From positions 10,230,001-10,294,000 of the forward strand of contig OU612072.1 in NCBI GenBank assembly GCA_914767715.1: 64,000 nt of DNA, given 5' to 3'. The position numbers and the translations under genes are program-made. The first letter of the stretch is position 1. Every line of letters starts with the position of its first letter. This DNA is from Membranipora membranacea (Eukaryota > Bryozoa > Gymnolaemata > Cheilostomatida > Membraniporidae). The notes under the pieces are model-generated. The model was given only the letters and a program-made list of their open reading frames with translations, did no database searches and was not told where the DNA came from. Below are positions 37,518 through 50,188 of this stretch, in pieces.

Positions 37518-37839
37518 GTTAGTGCTGCTTTGGTTTCGGTATGTTTACTTATATTTGCTCAGTGACATCAAAAGACAGTTGATAATAGAAGTGTAAACGC
37601 GAGGTTTTGCCCTCCAAAGCATTTTTGTCATAAAGTTTCATACAGTATTAGATTTGATTTATCATATACTCAGTTTAGTGTGAACACTGCTGCAGTGAGG
37701 ATACTGTCACTGAACTGAAGTGGTTTGGGAAAAACAGTGTCAAAAGATTTTTGTGAAGGAGAAGTCTTTGTTTATACCACACAAGATTTACAAAATATTG
37801 TTACCAAAATAAAATATCTAAACAAGTTACGGTTAATAT

Positions 37840-38130
37840 TATTTAGTCAAATGTGGAATCAGTCCTTACTTTGATTTTATCCAAGACAGTTAACGTATAA
37901 AACATACATGTTCAATTAGAAAAGTTTGGGGGTGCATCAGTCAGACAGGGTATATGTTACTGGAACGGATCTACAGAACATGTCATGTCATATAAATGTC
38001 AAACTGGCATGCACTTGCCATCTTCTGCAGACAAACATGCAAAAAATATCTGGCTGCTGGCTTCTATCAAAAGTAATTTAAAAATAGGCCCTCACAGAGT
38101 TCCTCTGGTCCTGAAAACAGATTTGAGTCA
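37840..38130 (+). repeat. Dispersed repeat family R1, copy 3
   Basis: Matches the reverse of 3220-3560 (GTGCATCAGTCAGACAGGG, GAACATGTCATG, CTGGCATGCACTTGCC). No terminal repeats or coding frame were recognised. Confidence 0.6.
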
Positions 38131-39309
38131 ATAGCTGGAATGCCAAAGTGACTTAAAAGATTAAAAAAAATTAGTTTTTTTCCAGGAGTTATGTTACCTC
38201 TTCATCACATCCAATTCCTCCTCGGCATTTGACCACAAACTAAATCGGTATATATGTCAGTTTGTTTGCTTTCTGATAAAATCAATATAAATTTTCTTCC
38301 TGCTGACTATATATAACATCATTCTGGTAAAAAGGAACAAATAAATTTTTTTCGGAATGCGCCTTTCTTGGTTGCTCTCTATAGTATAGTAGAGTTATTT
38401 GTAACATGACCCTATGCTTGACATACTTATCATGATGTCTCACACATCTGCAGCACATAAATCATCATGGAGCATGTAGAGGAGTAAGTCTGAGTCAATG
38501 GGTTGTAGGAAGTGGAAAGGTGCTTGACCTTGTTAAAGTTATCTGGCAGCATGTCAAAAAGGGTAGAGTTGAATTCAGCAAACTGGATCACCTTGACTTT
38601 GAAATAAAGAAACTAAATTACTATATTTACATAAACTGTACTAAACACCTATCCCAGCGCCCCAACTAGTGACACAGTAGATGATTATGTGTGAGGAAAA
38701 CTTATATTAGGTTCTTTTGACAATTATTTTAACTTACATACCTGAATGTAAGATACACATCCATTAGCAATCGGTGCACACTTGGTATTCAAAAAAAATA
38801 AAATACCACTTAGTGACTCTAATATACCTGATTTAATATCCATATAGAAATCATTGAACGCAGCGTAAGATCTATTCTTGCAGGCTAATACTTTTGTTTG
38901 TGTTTAATATAGGAACTCAAATGTCTTATTTCCCTTTCAACTTGATACTTAAATATCAAATACCTATATTCATAATTCCTTTCAAATCTTACGACACGTG
39001 CCTGTTAAATTAGCATGAATGCATCGGATGAAATGTGATACATACCTTCTTCGGTCACGTTTGACCATAGAGAATGGACTGACATGTCAGGTTATTCCTT
39101 TTTCATTTATTCCGGACACATTTTACCTTTATCTAATTGATATATGCACAGTATGTATACTGCCCCTACTCGCTGCCTGCCTGACCATCCCGTCTATGCC
39201 TATCTCTTGATATGAAAATATTTCAATGGACAATTTTAGCTTGGATTGCATTTACTAACATGCAGCAGTCAAGGCAAAGATTTTAGGACGAATTTTTGTA
39301 CACCCTAAT

Positions 39310-39482
39310 TTGCTTTTGTAGTTGGCAAAATGTGATCGGCACAATGAGACTGGCAAAAGGTCTGAGGCAAAATGAGATTAGAAAAATGTTTTGGCAAAAT
39401 CTCTTCGGAAAATATGACTGCAAATTTTGATTGGCAAAACAACGCATTGGCACAAAATTTTCATCGGCAAAATGTAGGCCAA
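39310..39482. repeat. Degenerate TGGCAAAATG-like repeat, second copy
   Basis: Counterpart of 10045-10200 with the same words (GAGACTGGCAAAAGGT, GATTGGCAAAAC, CGGCAAAATGTAGGCCA) but different unit number and spacing. Confidence 0.65.
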
Positions 39483-40402
39483 CCAACAATAATGCTCAAC
39501 TCATTATGACTAGTACTTTTGATCTCATGTATGAATCAATGACAAGGCGAAATGGCAAAGGTAAGGAAATAATGTTTTAGGACAAATTGCAGTAAAAAAG
39601 TGCAAATTAATGATTAATATTTGTTGCGGAATAAGTAAACTTTGACTTTACAGCTGCAGTGATTGATAGTACAACCAGGATAGAGCCATTCCTTGTCATG
39701 TTGCAACAGTTTAAGCAAGCATGTGTAATAAGAGAACACTCTGCCTTGCAATATCCTGTGCTTCACAGAATATCAGTCACACCAGTACGACAGAGTGACT
39801 CATTATCATACACAAATAAAGGGGACAGGGAAATATCTCTGGTTGTTGAATTTGTCAGAGTAAACTACCTGGTTTTATTTATCACTAGGTATTGAGAATG
39901 AGGAAGCTATTGGCTGACATGTGAAATAAGTACTCTGCATACTTGATCATTGAAAGGGCTCGCAACACAATAACAAACAGCTTTGTCATTGCATATTATC
40001 TTTTCATGTTGTATGATAGGTTAGATTATATGACGCAAGGAAACAAGGGAAAACATAACATTGTTAAGAAATGATTAAGTCAAAAATAAAAAATGTTGTA
40101 AATCAGCCGTTGCTGTAGCAACTGTTCATCAAAGCGTTTATGGAAATTCTTCAACTGAAATTGATTTGAAGCGATGCACCTAAAGCCTCACAAATTATTG
40201 AAAATAAAATATTCAGATTTTTGAGGTGCTACCCTACCTCGCCAGCACAAAGAGCAAAGCAAGAGCCGGCAAAATTAATCAAACTTAATACACAAATAAG
40301 TGTGTTTTGAAACATAATTGTCAGAGATTTATTTAATTGGATATGCTGTATTTCATGTTATGTTATGTCATAGGAGAAATAATCCAAACAGAGTAAGTCA
40401 AG

Positions 40403-41743
40403 TCATCCAATCAAGAGTACAGCAATTGAGCATAGCAGAAGGCTTAGGCTGAATTGGTGGTCGATAGAGGAGTTACATCCATCACCTTCGCATCTGCAGC
40501 TCCAGGATTTGGTCTCACTTCCACCGTTGATTTGAGTAGAACGGTTACACAATTTGCTCGTTCCTTTACCCTTTCCGCATCCACGGTCCACTATGGGGAA
40601 GCAATTAAAGAATGACTATGTGAGACCATTATGTCATAACCTATTTGCCAAACACTTTGCTTTCAAGGGAAAGAAGATAAATAAACATTGCTGCAAGTTG
40701 TTACCTCAACAATCAAAAGAGTCAGGGAAGTCTTTCATGCTAGATACTAGGGCAAATTATCACTATCATATCGCCCACACTTTTCGTTCACTTGGTGGTT
40801 CAATTAGAAAAAATTTGTTCCCAAATCATTCACTCAGAATGTATATAGTTCCGTCAACGAGTGAGCAAAACCCTAGCAGATCTCAAACAGTGACTGGGTG
40901 AGTTATTGCATCACAATTTTACTGTTTCTTATTGAAAGATCCCCCAGGATTATACTATGGTTTCTACATTTAGTACCAACATACCAATTACTGATGAGCT
41001 GGAGCCAACTCTTTGGTAGTATTTGATTTTGTAGCAGTATTCACCATTCTCTTGATCACAATCCACCGCTTCTAAGCTTGTAGCATTGAATACGTCATTA
41101 CAGCTCGAGTCGGTATACGAACTGCAGACAAAGCATCTCCCTGCATCACCAAGGTCTAGAAAACAGGATTAGGCTGCTTGTCACATACCATTACACTGAT
41201 ACACACTGTGATACTTATTAACATTTATAACTAAGAGCAATACACACTGTTTAACTACTTCTCTTCTGTAAAACTTCTCCATCTTGATCACAGCCATAGC
41301 TGCTTTAAAAATGGGACGCAGTTAAGAAGAACTGAAGAAAGTTCCCAATATCTGGTTTCTGCTGGTTTAATAATGGCAGCACTACATGTGTACAGAAGAA
41401 TCTTTTGGGTATATGGAATCACAAGCTGAGCAGGTCTCCATTTGGTCTTCTTATCAATGCACATCATATTTGAACAACTAATTTACAGCAAACTTCTTGT
41501 CATGAGTTGAACCCTCCTCCAGACTCTAAACTTTATCATTTTCCTCAACACTGATACCCATGATAGTCCCTGAACTAGTTGTTTTCAGTTGTGGCAAGTA
41601 TACCATAGAATAATTGCCAGCTCCTAATATACCAACTTACAATCGTCACCAACTCAATTCTAATGAGACTAAAGGTCTGACTCACCGATCGATTTCACAG
41701 CTATGAAGCTGATGATGAGGATTATTTTGAGACTTCCCTCCAT
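40403..41743 (-). CDS. Ly6/uPAR-like GPI-anchored protein L4
   Basis: Three exons in phase 1: 41686-41743 (MEGSLKIILIISFIAVKSI, signal peptide), 40985-41155 and 40403-40590. Total 417 nt, 138 aa. The mature chain has the ten cysteines of a standard three-finger domain: RCFVC, SSC, DCDQENGEYC, RGC, KLC, SCRCEGDGCN. The C-terminal FSLSLLLCSIAVLLIG fits a GPI signal. Several NxS/T sites are present (NATS, NRST, NSS). It is the intact counterpart of damaged L2 and has the acceptor TTTTCTAG that L2 lost. It follows L5 tandemly on the - strand. Function within the family is unknown; adhesion or receptor modulation is typical. Confidence 0.83.
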
Positions 41744-44202
41744 TGTCAGTTGTGAAAAACTTTCAAGGCTTGAAGTGAGTGCAAACTTAGAATGAGCTTG
41801 CACCTTCCTGCTCTTGTGATATATATTTCTGTTCTCATACTCTGGCCAATCAGTTTACAGTTTGCAGGAATTCACCAGCCAATGGCTCTACAAGTATATA
41901 TGACATAACTAAAATAAGAGCTTGCCAAGTTTGAGCGTCCACATAATGCAGGTACTTACAACTGCAAGAATATTACCAAAACCTTACTTTTTATTTCAAA
42001 GTCGTCGACTTTTGGTGATGTTATGTGTGGTAGCAATGATGCTACCATTGTTTTGCACTAAACAAGTAAAAAAAAACTTTATCTCCGAATGGGACAAAGC
42101 ACCAGTTAGCATTCTGTTGTGCTTGGCCAGAGAACTCCCAGAATTGAATGTTTTAGTTATTGATATTGTTTTAATTATTGATTGCATGGCAGGTTCTCCC
42201 ATGCAACAGTGAGGTACACTACTTAAAAAAACTCGGCCACAAAAAAATTTATGCCCCTATGATGGCGATGAGAATGAGTATTTTGGCAATTATGTTGTGG
42301 GAAACTGAGGGTTTTTTCGCTGTCAAACAATGAATATGCGAAACATAAAACTTCTGCATCCTCATTTGCTTCCTTGTTTGGAAAGAGTAAATCTGCATCT
42401 AGCATACATGTTTCTCGGCAACTATGCATCACCTAAATCATTTGGAACTATTAACAACAAGACTAAACCAGTTATGGGTGGTACATAACATGAGGTCGTT
42501 GGCTAGGGAGTATTGATACCCTCTCTAGCCTGATTATATTTTGTGCTAGGTCATCTGTGAATAAACACATACTATGGGCTGCCTCAAAAGGTATTGAGAT
42601 ACATCACACCACAAAAGTTTACATATTCATTATGTGTTTGCACACATGGTTACCCTCGAGCGTACACTGATGTGGTGATAGTTTATTCAATAGGTGGCTT
42701 ATCGCAGTCTTGGGATCAAGCCAGTGGCGTATATTACCACTCACGGCCCACGCGTTTTCCGTGAGTGGCTGAATAGCTCAGTGTGTAGAGCGTCTGCGTT
42801 ATAACCACTATTATTCAGATTGTTGTGGGCTCGAATCCCATCAAGGTCAGTTTCTTTTCATATGGGTGCTTTATAACTGGAGCATTTTTACCGTAATCTT
42901 CTACTGCTATTGAGTTGTTTTCTGAAAGTACCCAACAGCTCAGTGAGCTATTGAAATACCTCTCTGCTTGCACTATTTTGCTACCGATATGCAAATATTT
43001 CCGTGGTGGGAGGCCGCTTAAGCGCCCCTCCCACACCCTCCCCGCCACGCCTACGGCGTGTGGATCGGGCTGCGCCCGATCATTATGCTCCTCTCTAAAA
43101 AGTCAGTGAGTGAAAATTTTTAGAATATATACCCCTGGATCAAGCCAAATGTGGGACAAACTATTTGACTGCTGCAATAACAAATGCCTATGTTGCCTCT
43201 CGATGCACTGAACAGTAAACAATTGGGAAGCAATCATTGTATATTTAAAGGCTGCGTGTTTGATTCCATGACAATGGTTCTAAAAATATGCGGAATAGCT
43301 TGATCAAAGCTTTCTCTGTGATAGAAAAGATATATTGTTGTTCTCATTGAATGCACTAGGAAATAGCAGTTCGTATATGTCGACATGACAACTCATAGAT
43401 CAGAACTTATTGAGAATGAATGCCAAAAATCAGCGGAAAAGCACCAAAGAAAAAGTGCTGTAGATTTGAAAATGGATTTGAGTAGTTGCATATACCGTAC
43501 ATTTCTGCTATAAATCATGTAAGCAATAATATGAAAAATCATGCCACACTTACATGCATTCTTACATAGCCAGTGAAAATTTACTAAGAGCGAAACATAC
43601 TAAAGACATTTGCAAGCATCATGGAACAGGAGTATAAGATGTCTAGTATGATAGCGACACTTTGACTGTACCTAGTTCATCACATTCTAATTGTTTACCT
43701 TCTTTCTGCTGTTTAAGCATTGCCATATTAAAACTGGCTTGAATTTGTCAAGCAGCACTCATGTCTATCATAAACAGACTTCCTTCCTCATTTTGCCACT
43801 TAGTATTTAGGCTTATTAGTAAGACAATTAATCTTAGGAAAAGGAGGAACAAAATACCATTATCTTAGCAAAGGCCTGAATTGAATATCCTATGGGAAGC
43901 TTGAAATCCCCTAAAGAAACACGATGTGCATTCAGTTTGTATACATAAACAACGCTAGATGCTCAGTTTTGATGAATGCTGATCAATTAGTAATTAATTG
44001 TAGATGTCATGGATACAACAAATATAATATAAAAATCCTAATTTGCCATAATGAAGATATTCTAGAGGAGTGTAAATGATAGCTGAGGTTTAGTTAGGCT
44101 AGTTTTGGGTGGCTCAGCTTTAGCTAGTTTTTATAAGGCAAAGAAAGTCAATAATACGATAACGATAACACAATATCATTTTGTGAATTTTACTGTTTAA
44201 AA
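41744..44202. other. Spacer between L4 and L5
   Basis: Homologous to 13422-15934 apart from the SINE at 42724-43136. No coding exon is supported; the open frame at 41922-42212 is not kept in the paralogous spacer. Confidence 0.6.
42724..43136 (+). mobile_element. tRNA-derived SINE with target-site duplication
   Basis: A 413-bp insertion bounded by GGATCAAGCCA on both sides (42713-42723 and 43137-43147). The empty site with a single GGATCAAGCCA is present in the paralogous spacer near 14765. Inside are an A box (TAGCTCAGTGTG, 42774-42785) and a B box (GGCTCGAATCC, 42828-42838). The 3' part holds a CG-rich palindromic piece around 43060-43080 (CGGGCTGCGCCCGATC). Confidence 0.88.
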
Positions 44203-45211
44203 TCACACAAACCAAATACTAAGAGCGGCCAGTATCAGACTGACAGCGAGGTTGATATTCCCTGACGAGTTGCATGCATCCCCTTCACATTTACAATTCC
44301 ATGAGGTCTTTGAGATGCCATTAGTTATACTGGAAGAGTATCCAATACCACTGCCTCTTCCACATCCTCGAACCACTGTCAAGTAAAACAGGCAGGTGAG
44401 TCTAAGGTATGGTATTCAATTAAATCCATCAGTAAAACGAATTTGTTGAGTAACAATAGTTGTACCACTAAGAGGAACCATTTTTTTTCACTATAAACAT
44501 TGACCTTTCATTCAGGCTTGGTGTCAATGTTGTAAAATTCCCCGCGAGTGTGTACTTGCTAAGTAAAGAAAGTAAGATGTAAAATGAAGGCTATCACATA
44601 CCTGTTATGATTGTGGTTTCTCCTATCTCAAGTTTACTTTTAGATTTGAAGCAGTAGCCATCATCATCACTGTCTGTACAGTCTACTGGGTCAATAGCCG
44701 ATGTATTGAACTGATCAAGACAGTTGCTGTTTGTAATCGAGTGGCAGACGAAGCATGTTCCTCCATAAGAAGTACCTATACATAACAGAGAGGGACACCA
44801 GTCAAACATGAGGAGGTGGCTAAGCTTGTTAGAGCGCTGCTCCTTCATCATGCAAATGTTGTAGGTTGTGGGTTCGAATCCAACTGCAGTCTATATTCTT
44901 CTGGGGATCGGTTGGCCCCCAGGTTTGCTCGGACCTGCCTGCAAACAGAGAGCAAACTGGCGCAGATATTGCAGCCCCACTAATAAGGAACTAATATTTC
45001 GTCGCCCATGCCTTGGGATTGGCGAGTGATAAGACACCTGATTTTAATCAACCTTTTTTAATCATGATGACTAAACAATAAATCAAATGTTTGTGTTGGA
45101 TCGGTATGATTGACATAAAAGAAGTGTGATGGATGAAAAAGAGCAATTCTTACCTAGCAGCAATGCTGTGGCAAATATAGTTATCACTAGGGAGATGCAG
45201 AAGGTGGTCAT
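44203..45211 (-). CDS. Ly6/uPAR-like GPI-anchored protein L5
   Basis: Three exons in phase 1: 45154-45211 (MTTFCISLVITIFATALLLG), 44602-44775 and 44203-44375. Total 405 nt, 134 aa. Nearly the same protein as L3: TSYGGTCFVCHSITNSNC, DCTDSDDDGYCFKSKSK, RGCGRGSG, NCKCEGDACN, then LAVSLILAALSIWFV as probable GPI signal. Like L3 it lacks the middle cysteine of L4. Its start faces WSC-D across about 1.0 kb. Intron 1 contains a SINE with both Pol III boxes. Conservation of the open frame in both blocks supports a working gene. Confidence 0.83.
44806..45070 (+). mobile_element. tRNA-derived SINE in L5 intron 1
   Basis: A box around GTGGCTAAGC (near 44816) and B box GGTTCGAATCC (44871-44881), followed by a body shared with 16540-16775. 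It was present before the block duplication because both copies carry it; only this copy keeps the A box. Confidence 0.7.
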
Positions 45212-46229
45212 GTCTCTGCTAGTCTCGATGTAGAATAAACAGAGAATAATGTTATTGGCTTGTCCGATTAAGAGAAAATGTTTGCGCATTTGCAATGGTA
45301 AATAAAACTTTTTAAAATATTGACAAGTCATGTTTGAAGCTCATATATTTGGATGAATAACACGATACGAAATTGGATAGCTAGCCTTAACCATAATATA
45401 AACTGTTGCTATGGTGATGTTGGCACAGACACAGCTAAGATCGAGGAAGTCTGGCTCAAAAGGGAAAATACTTTTTACCGTGCCAAGTCATGCTTTAGAA
45501 AAATTTTTGATTTGTTTATGAACTTATCTCTTTCTTTTAACAGCATGCATTATATTATAATCATGAATCAATAAATTATCATGATTCAATAAATAATCAA
45601 TCGCTTCTTGCCGAAAGATAAGCAGGGTGAAGGCTACTATTCCTCATAACCTCTCCAGGTTCTAGTATTACAAATGATATAATTTACTGACAAATGTTAA
45701 CATCCTCAGGCGATCACAAACTACGCCAAACTCCCTGTACATTCTGAGATCATAATTCAGGGAATGAGAGTTACCTTCCCTTAATGGAGCACTCTTACTA
45801 CCACCAATAATTCATGCTCAGAAGAGCATTGAAAATGTTAACCATTAAAATTAGTTATTTGCTGCATGTTTATACTTGTAATTTAATGCAGATAACATTT
45901 CAAATTATTTATAGCTAAAATAGAGGTTTGTACCAGTAAATACAAACATTTACACATTCTTGGATCACATGCTCACGTCCATAGCAGCAATGAATACAAA
46001 GATAACCTTACAATGGCTCTGATATGCGATATAAATCTCATTTGTTTCAAATGATTTGACTTTTGTTATCAGTGACCTTATCTTAAAAGTGATGAAATTT
46101 ACCATTGTGTTGGTGTTTGAATTTTGTATACAATGATAGCAATGATAGCAACAGGGAAGTTAAACTTGTCTAACTTGTGGGCTGGTCTTCCATCTAAGTG
46201 CAGCATTAATCAGAACCTGAAGAGAGATC
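45212..46229. promoter_or_regulatory. Head-to-head spacer between L5 and WSC-D
   Basis: Paralogous to 16935-18288. Shared pieces include the ACCATTGTGTTGGTGTTTG phrase about 150 nt before the WSC start and the AAGTCTGGCTCAAAAGGGA phrase on the L5 side. No core promoter element is assigned. Confidence 0.4.
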
Positions 46230-49200
46230 ATGCATGCCTACGTGACCGCATACCTTATAGTTATTTGGAGTTGTGCATTGCTCTGGTATGTAGACAGTAC
46301 TTCTCCGCAAGGCACAGGTATGTACATTTAGTAACCAATCACTATACAAGTACGCATAAATTATCGTTATTTTGAGTTTTGTATTTCTGTGGAATGTCAA
46401 TGGTACGCATTGTTAAGGCAAAGGCACTTGGAACTTGGAATGAAAACACAGACTCTAATGAGTGTTTTACAAAATAAATGTGGCTTGTTCGGTATCTACC
46501 CATACATGATGATCATGGATTACAATGCATCCCGAGTTTAGCAGAACGGGATAACTTCAGATTTGGTAGCTGACACCGTTCAAATGTAGTTAAATCCTTA
46601 TTGAGGCATAGCTAAGGCTCTTTTTCATTATCGATTATTAACATTTTATTTCACTGTGCTCCTAAAGTTTTCTACATAAGATTCTTTAGGAGCTAGCTAT
46701 TCAATCTACTTCTTGGGGATGATTATCACCATAATATGCACATAGCAGATGTAGAAAAAAGGTTCAGTTTAACTTTCAGGTGACTACGTGGGATGCTATG
46801 AAGATTACAAATGTCATGAATACAGAAGGCGACGAATCTTGACAGGTCAGAGCTACGGAGTTTATGATCATAAGGATAACAAAGTCATGTCTGTGCAATA
46901 CTGCTCTGAATTCTGCCACAAGCAAGGTAAACATTTGACCAACCCCAAGTCTCCCTATTCAGGTGGGTCACTCCAGATTCCCACACACACTTCTGCACAA
47001 ACGTGAAATTATATGTGATCAAATATGCGTTTTTAGCCCTTCCTAGTGGCTAAACGCTCTCAGAGCATCAGCGGCCGGGTTCCACCTCAGACATTATTGG
47101 GCGCTCACACCACCCCCGAACCCCCAGTTGGATCGCTCGGGTGCAGTATTGTTATAAATTTAAATCTCCAACTTTTGAATTTGGATTACTTTGCAAGTAT
47201 GCCTGAACTTAGAGAAGGTGTCCCTCATTTACTGAATTTCCTTCTATGTTGTAAATCCCTCCCCACTTTCACTGCATTTAAACACATTGTAATGTGAGGC
47301 ACTCTCTGAGCAATTCTTATTATTTCAACTTCCCTGAATACTTTTTCTCTAGAGAATGAAAATAAATTGAGGCACTTGGCGCAAAATTTGAATGTTTTCA
47401 TAAGGTTCCTAATCTAGATCAGATCAAAGATTTGAGTAGGCTAAAAATATTGAAACTGCCTAAGAAAAATTCCTGGGCAATGACAAAGTGTCTGTTTCTC
47501 AAAGCCGACTCTATTATGGTTAACAGTATCAGTGTAAACTTGTAGATAAGAACTACAACTTCTTTGGCATGGAGTTGGGCCACGAGTGTTTCTGTGGTTT
47601 CAAAATAGAAAATGGATTTCAGCAGCTCAGCCAACCAGGAGCTTGTAATTGGATATGCTCTGGCAATGAAAGCCAATTATGTGGAGGCAAGGCTAGAATA
47701 AGCTTGTATAATGGTAAGATTATAAATCTCAAATCTCATGTATGACAATAATACATAAGTGGTGGATTCGTAACCTGAGTATTGTAATTTAATTATTTCA
47801 GAGGCTGTTTCAAATTGAACCCTCAAAGGTGATTTGAAAGTCTTTAAAACTGGAAAAAAAGCTTTTATATTCCAGTAGCATATGTCAGAATAAAATCATT
47901 GAGCGTATCCAGAAACTGAATTTTGCTCCTAAGCCTTTATGAATAAAATAATCAGGCCATGGTTACTCTGCTTGCAAAGCAGCAGAGAACTGGAACCTGG
48001 CTTTGATAAAGGTCAGTTGTAAGTTGTCAGATTTTCCACACTATGGTTAATTAAGTTTCACATCGTTTTTGTATACGAAGTCTGTTCTTTTCATAGTTAC
48101 AACCGTTACCAAACTATCACCCATATCCGTCACAAAAACAACCACCATAAGACCAAGATCCGCTATGAGCACAAAACTAACAACTGAAACAACTACTATT
48201 AAATCAGGTGAATATTTTCACTTATTTATTATTTCGTTGATGTTGTTGTCACATCATGATGAACATGCAAAATGATGATGTTGATGAAGTTGTTGAAGTG
48301 TAAAAACTATATAATGCTTACAATTATTATTAAATATTATGTTTACAATATTTAATTTCATCTTACAAATAATGTAGAGTATACCACGACATCATGGCCC
48401 TTGACTACGGATCAGTTGAGCAGTAGTAAAGCAAGCACTGTCGACATCACAATCCCGATGCCAGCATCACAGACATCCAAACATCCTCCATCAGCCATTT
48501 CTGAATCAGCTGGTCACAAGGCTGGGACAATGATGACTACGCAGAGCCTTGCTCGGAATTTAGTGTCTGAATCAGAATACAACGGGGAGCGTGGCAGTAA
48601 CAAACAAGATAATTCAGGTAAGTTACTTGGTAGATTGACAGTAGATCAAGTATGCGAAAAGATAAAGTATTTAAAGTGATTATGTCCCGAAAAGTCACCC
48701 TGCCACTGATTCACGAGAAATAAGGAATGTTCTATAATGATGCAGATCTTACAAAGACACATGAATAATCAATGTCTTCAATGTTACCTTGTGTCCTCTC
48801 CATGCAAAAATGCAACACTGCAGATTGACTCTTTGCCCTGCTGATTGACTCTTTTTCCTGCAGACTGACTTATTGTTTAACATTGAAGCATATATTTCAG
48901 GTGGAAAGTCTGAACAAATGGCACCTCTGGGCTCTGGAGGGATGATTGGTGGTGGAGTTGGAGGAGGATTGCTGATCATAGTCCTCATAGTCTTGTTAGT
49001 CGTATTCCTGAAAAGGTCGGTCCTTCATAGTCATACAAAAGACATCATCTATAAATACTGTGATTGAATCATGGCTGACCTAAACAACTTCTGTTTGCCT
49101 TAATGTCTATGAACTTTGGAATTCCAACCAGTGAGCATATCCCCCAACAGCAGTTTATTTTTTCATTGACATGTTAGAGTTGTTATGATTTCCCTGTCAT

Positions 49201-50188
49201 ATTTTGGAAAAAACTTTCAGTTTGTGCGGGTGTTAATTCGTCGGATGCTTCAGATTCATTCAATAGGTTGATCTCCACCCATGTCTGGGCTCCGCAGATT
49301 GGCGGTATGTAGGAATTCGCCGCAACTAAGCCCGAGCCAAACTTAGCCCGAGCCAAACTAAGCCCGAGCCAAACTTAGCCCAAGCCAAACTAACACCGAG
49401 CCAAACTTAGCCCGAGCCAAACTTGGCCCCAAATATAAAACTTGGCCCAATGTGTTGTGATATCGACTGGGCAAATTAAACTTTGTAGGCTAATACATAA
49501 ATTGTCATACTTCCAACTAAAGAAGAGCAACCATAATTTCCATATTTATTTTGCAATAACACTTTTTGATTACAACTTCACATTGAGACAACAAAATGAT
49601 TCAACAGCTGACTTGTCTCTAGCACAGCAGTTTCTGTAGACATCAGTTATCAGAAAGTTCTCTATTCAGTTATTATTGGCATGAAAGTTGGTTGTCGCGC
49701 TCTAGAATAAGACTTCTGCAGACTGATTTGCTTCAATTGTTCTTATTATGTTGAAATAATATGTTTGAAGGAGAAGCAAGAAGAGTGGAAAACCGAGGAA
49801 GCGACAATCTGCACATCACCAAAAACCAGATGTTTCAGAAAAATTCAGTTTGGAAGACAAAGGTGACACTTGCTTCGATGGACAGGGAGCAGAGACACCA
49901 CATTTCACAGTCAATGAGGCTGAGTATGCCTGCGTTTTGGTGCCTATTAGACCCGCAGCTAATGGTGATCATGATATGCATCAGAAAGGTCAACAAGAAC
50001 TTGGTGCAACTCCTACAATTGTGAGCCATATGGAGGTATCATATGAGAATTCTGGTACTTGTGTAATGAGTGGTCAGGGTTCTGCAGCATGTTCATCAAA
50101 ATATGAGGAAACTGATTTTGTTTATAGCTTAGCAGAGCCTGTTGAAGATGATTTGGTAGTTGTTGAAAATGATTTGTATGGAAGCTAG
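46230..50188 (+). CDS. WSC-domain receptor D
   Basis: Seven exons: 46230-46317, 46780-46926, 47546-47713, 48097-48207, 48378-48617, 48901-49015, 49771-50188. Total 1287 nt, 428 aa. The signal peptide is MHAYVTAYLIVIWSCALLWY. The WSC domain is GCYEDYKCHEYRRRR, YCSEFC, HECFCG, CNWICSGN, CGG, with one extra cysteine (YKCHE). The stalk is like A. TM exon: GGMIGGGVGGGLLIIVLIVL. The tail keeps EAEYACVL, VSYENS, SKYEET, DFVYSLAEP and adds a C-terminal DLYGS. It is the most diverged of the WSC set, so motifs shared with A are likely constrained. The exon 6 donor (AAAAG|GTCGGT) is weak; read-through ends IIYKYCD. A 16-bp minisatellite sits in intron 6. An AATAAA lies at 50334. Confidence 0.83.
49325..49430 (+). 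repeat. 16-bp minisatellite in WSC-D intron 6
   Basis: Six units of ACTAAGCCCGAGCCAA or ACTTAGCCCGAGCCAA plus a partial seventh. The fourth base alternates A and T, giving a 32-bp higher-order unit. It is absent from the matching introns of A and B. Confidence 0.9.

Larger units (their letters stand above)
39280..45640. repeat. Older segmental duplication of 10010-17280
   Basis: Carries L4 and L5 in the same order and strand as L2 and L3, with homologous spacers and the same SINE remnant in intron 1 of L5. Differences include a new SINE at 42724-43136 and scattered indels. Divergence is visibly greater than between WSC-A and WSC-B. Confidence 0.85.

Noticed and set aside
37512-37565. Small signal-peptide-like frame MKVSAALVSVCLLIFAQ starting at the orphan NHL exon
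   Set aside because: In the intact gene the sequence after ATGAAG is intron, and the frame is not kept there (MKVSAVLVLPH*). Hydrophobicity is probably chance.
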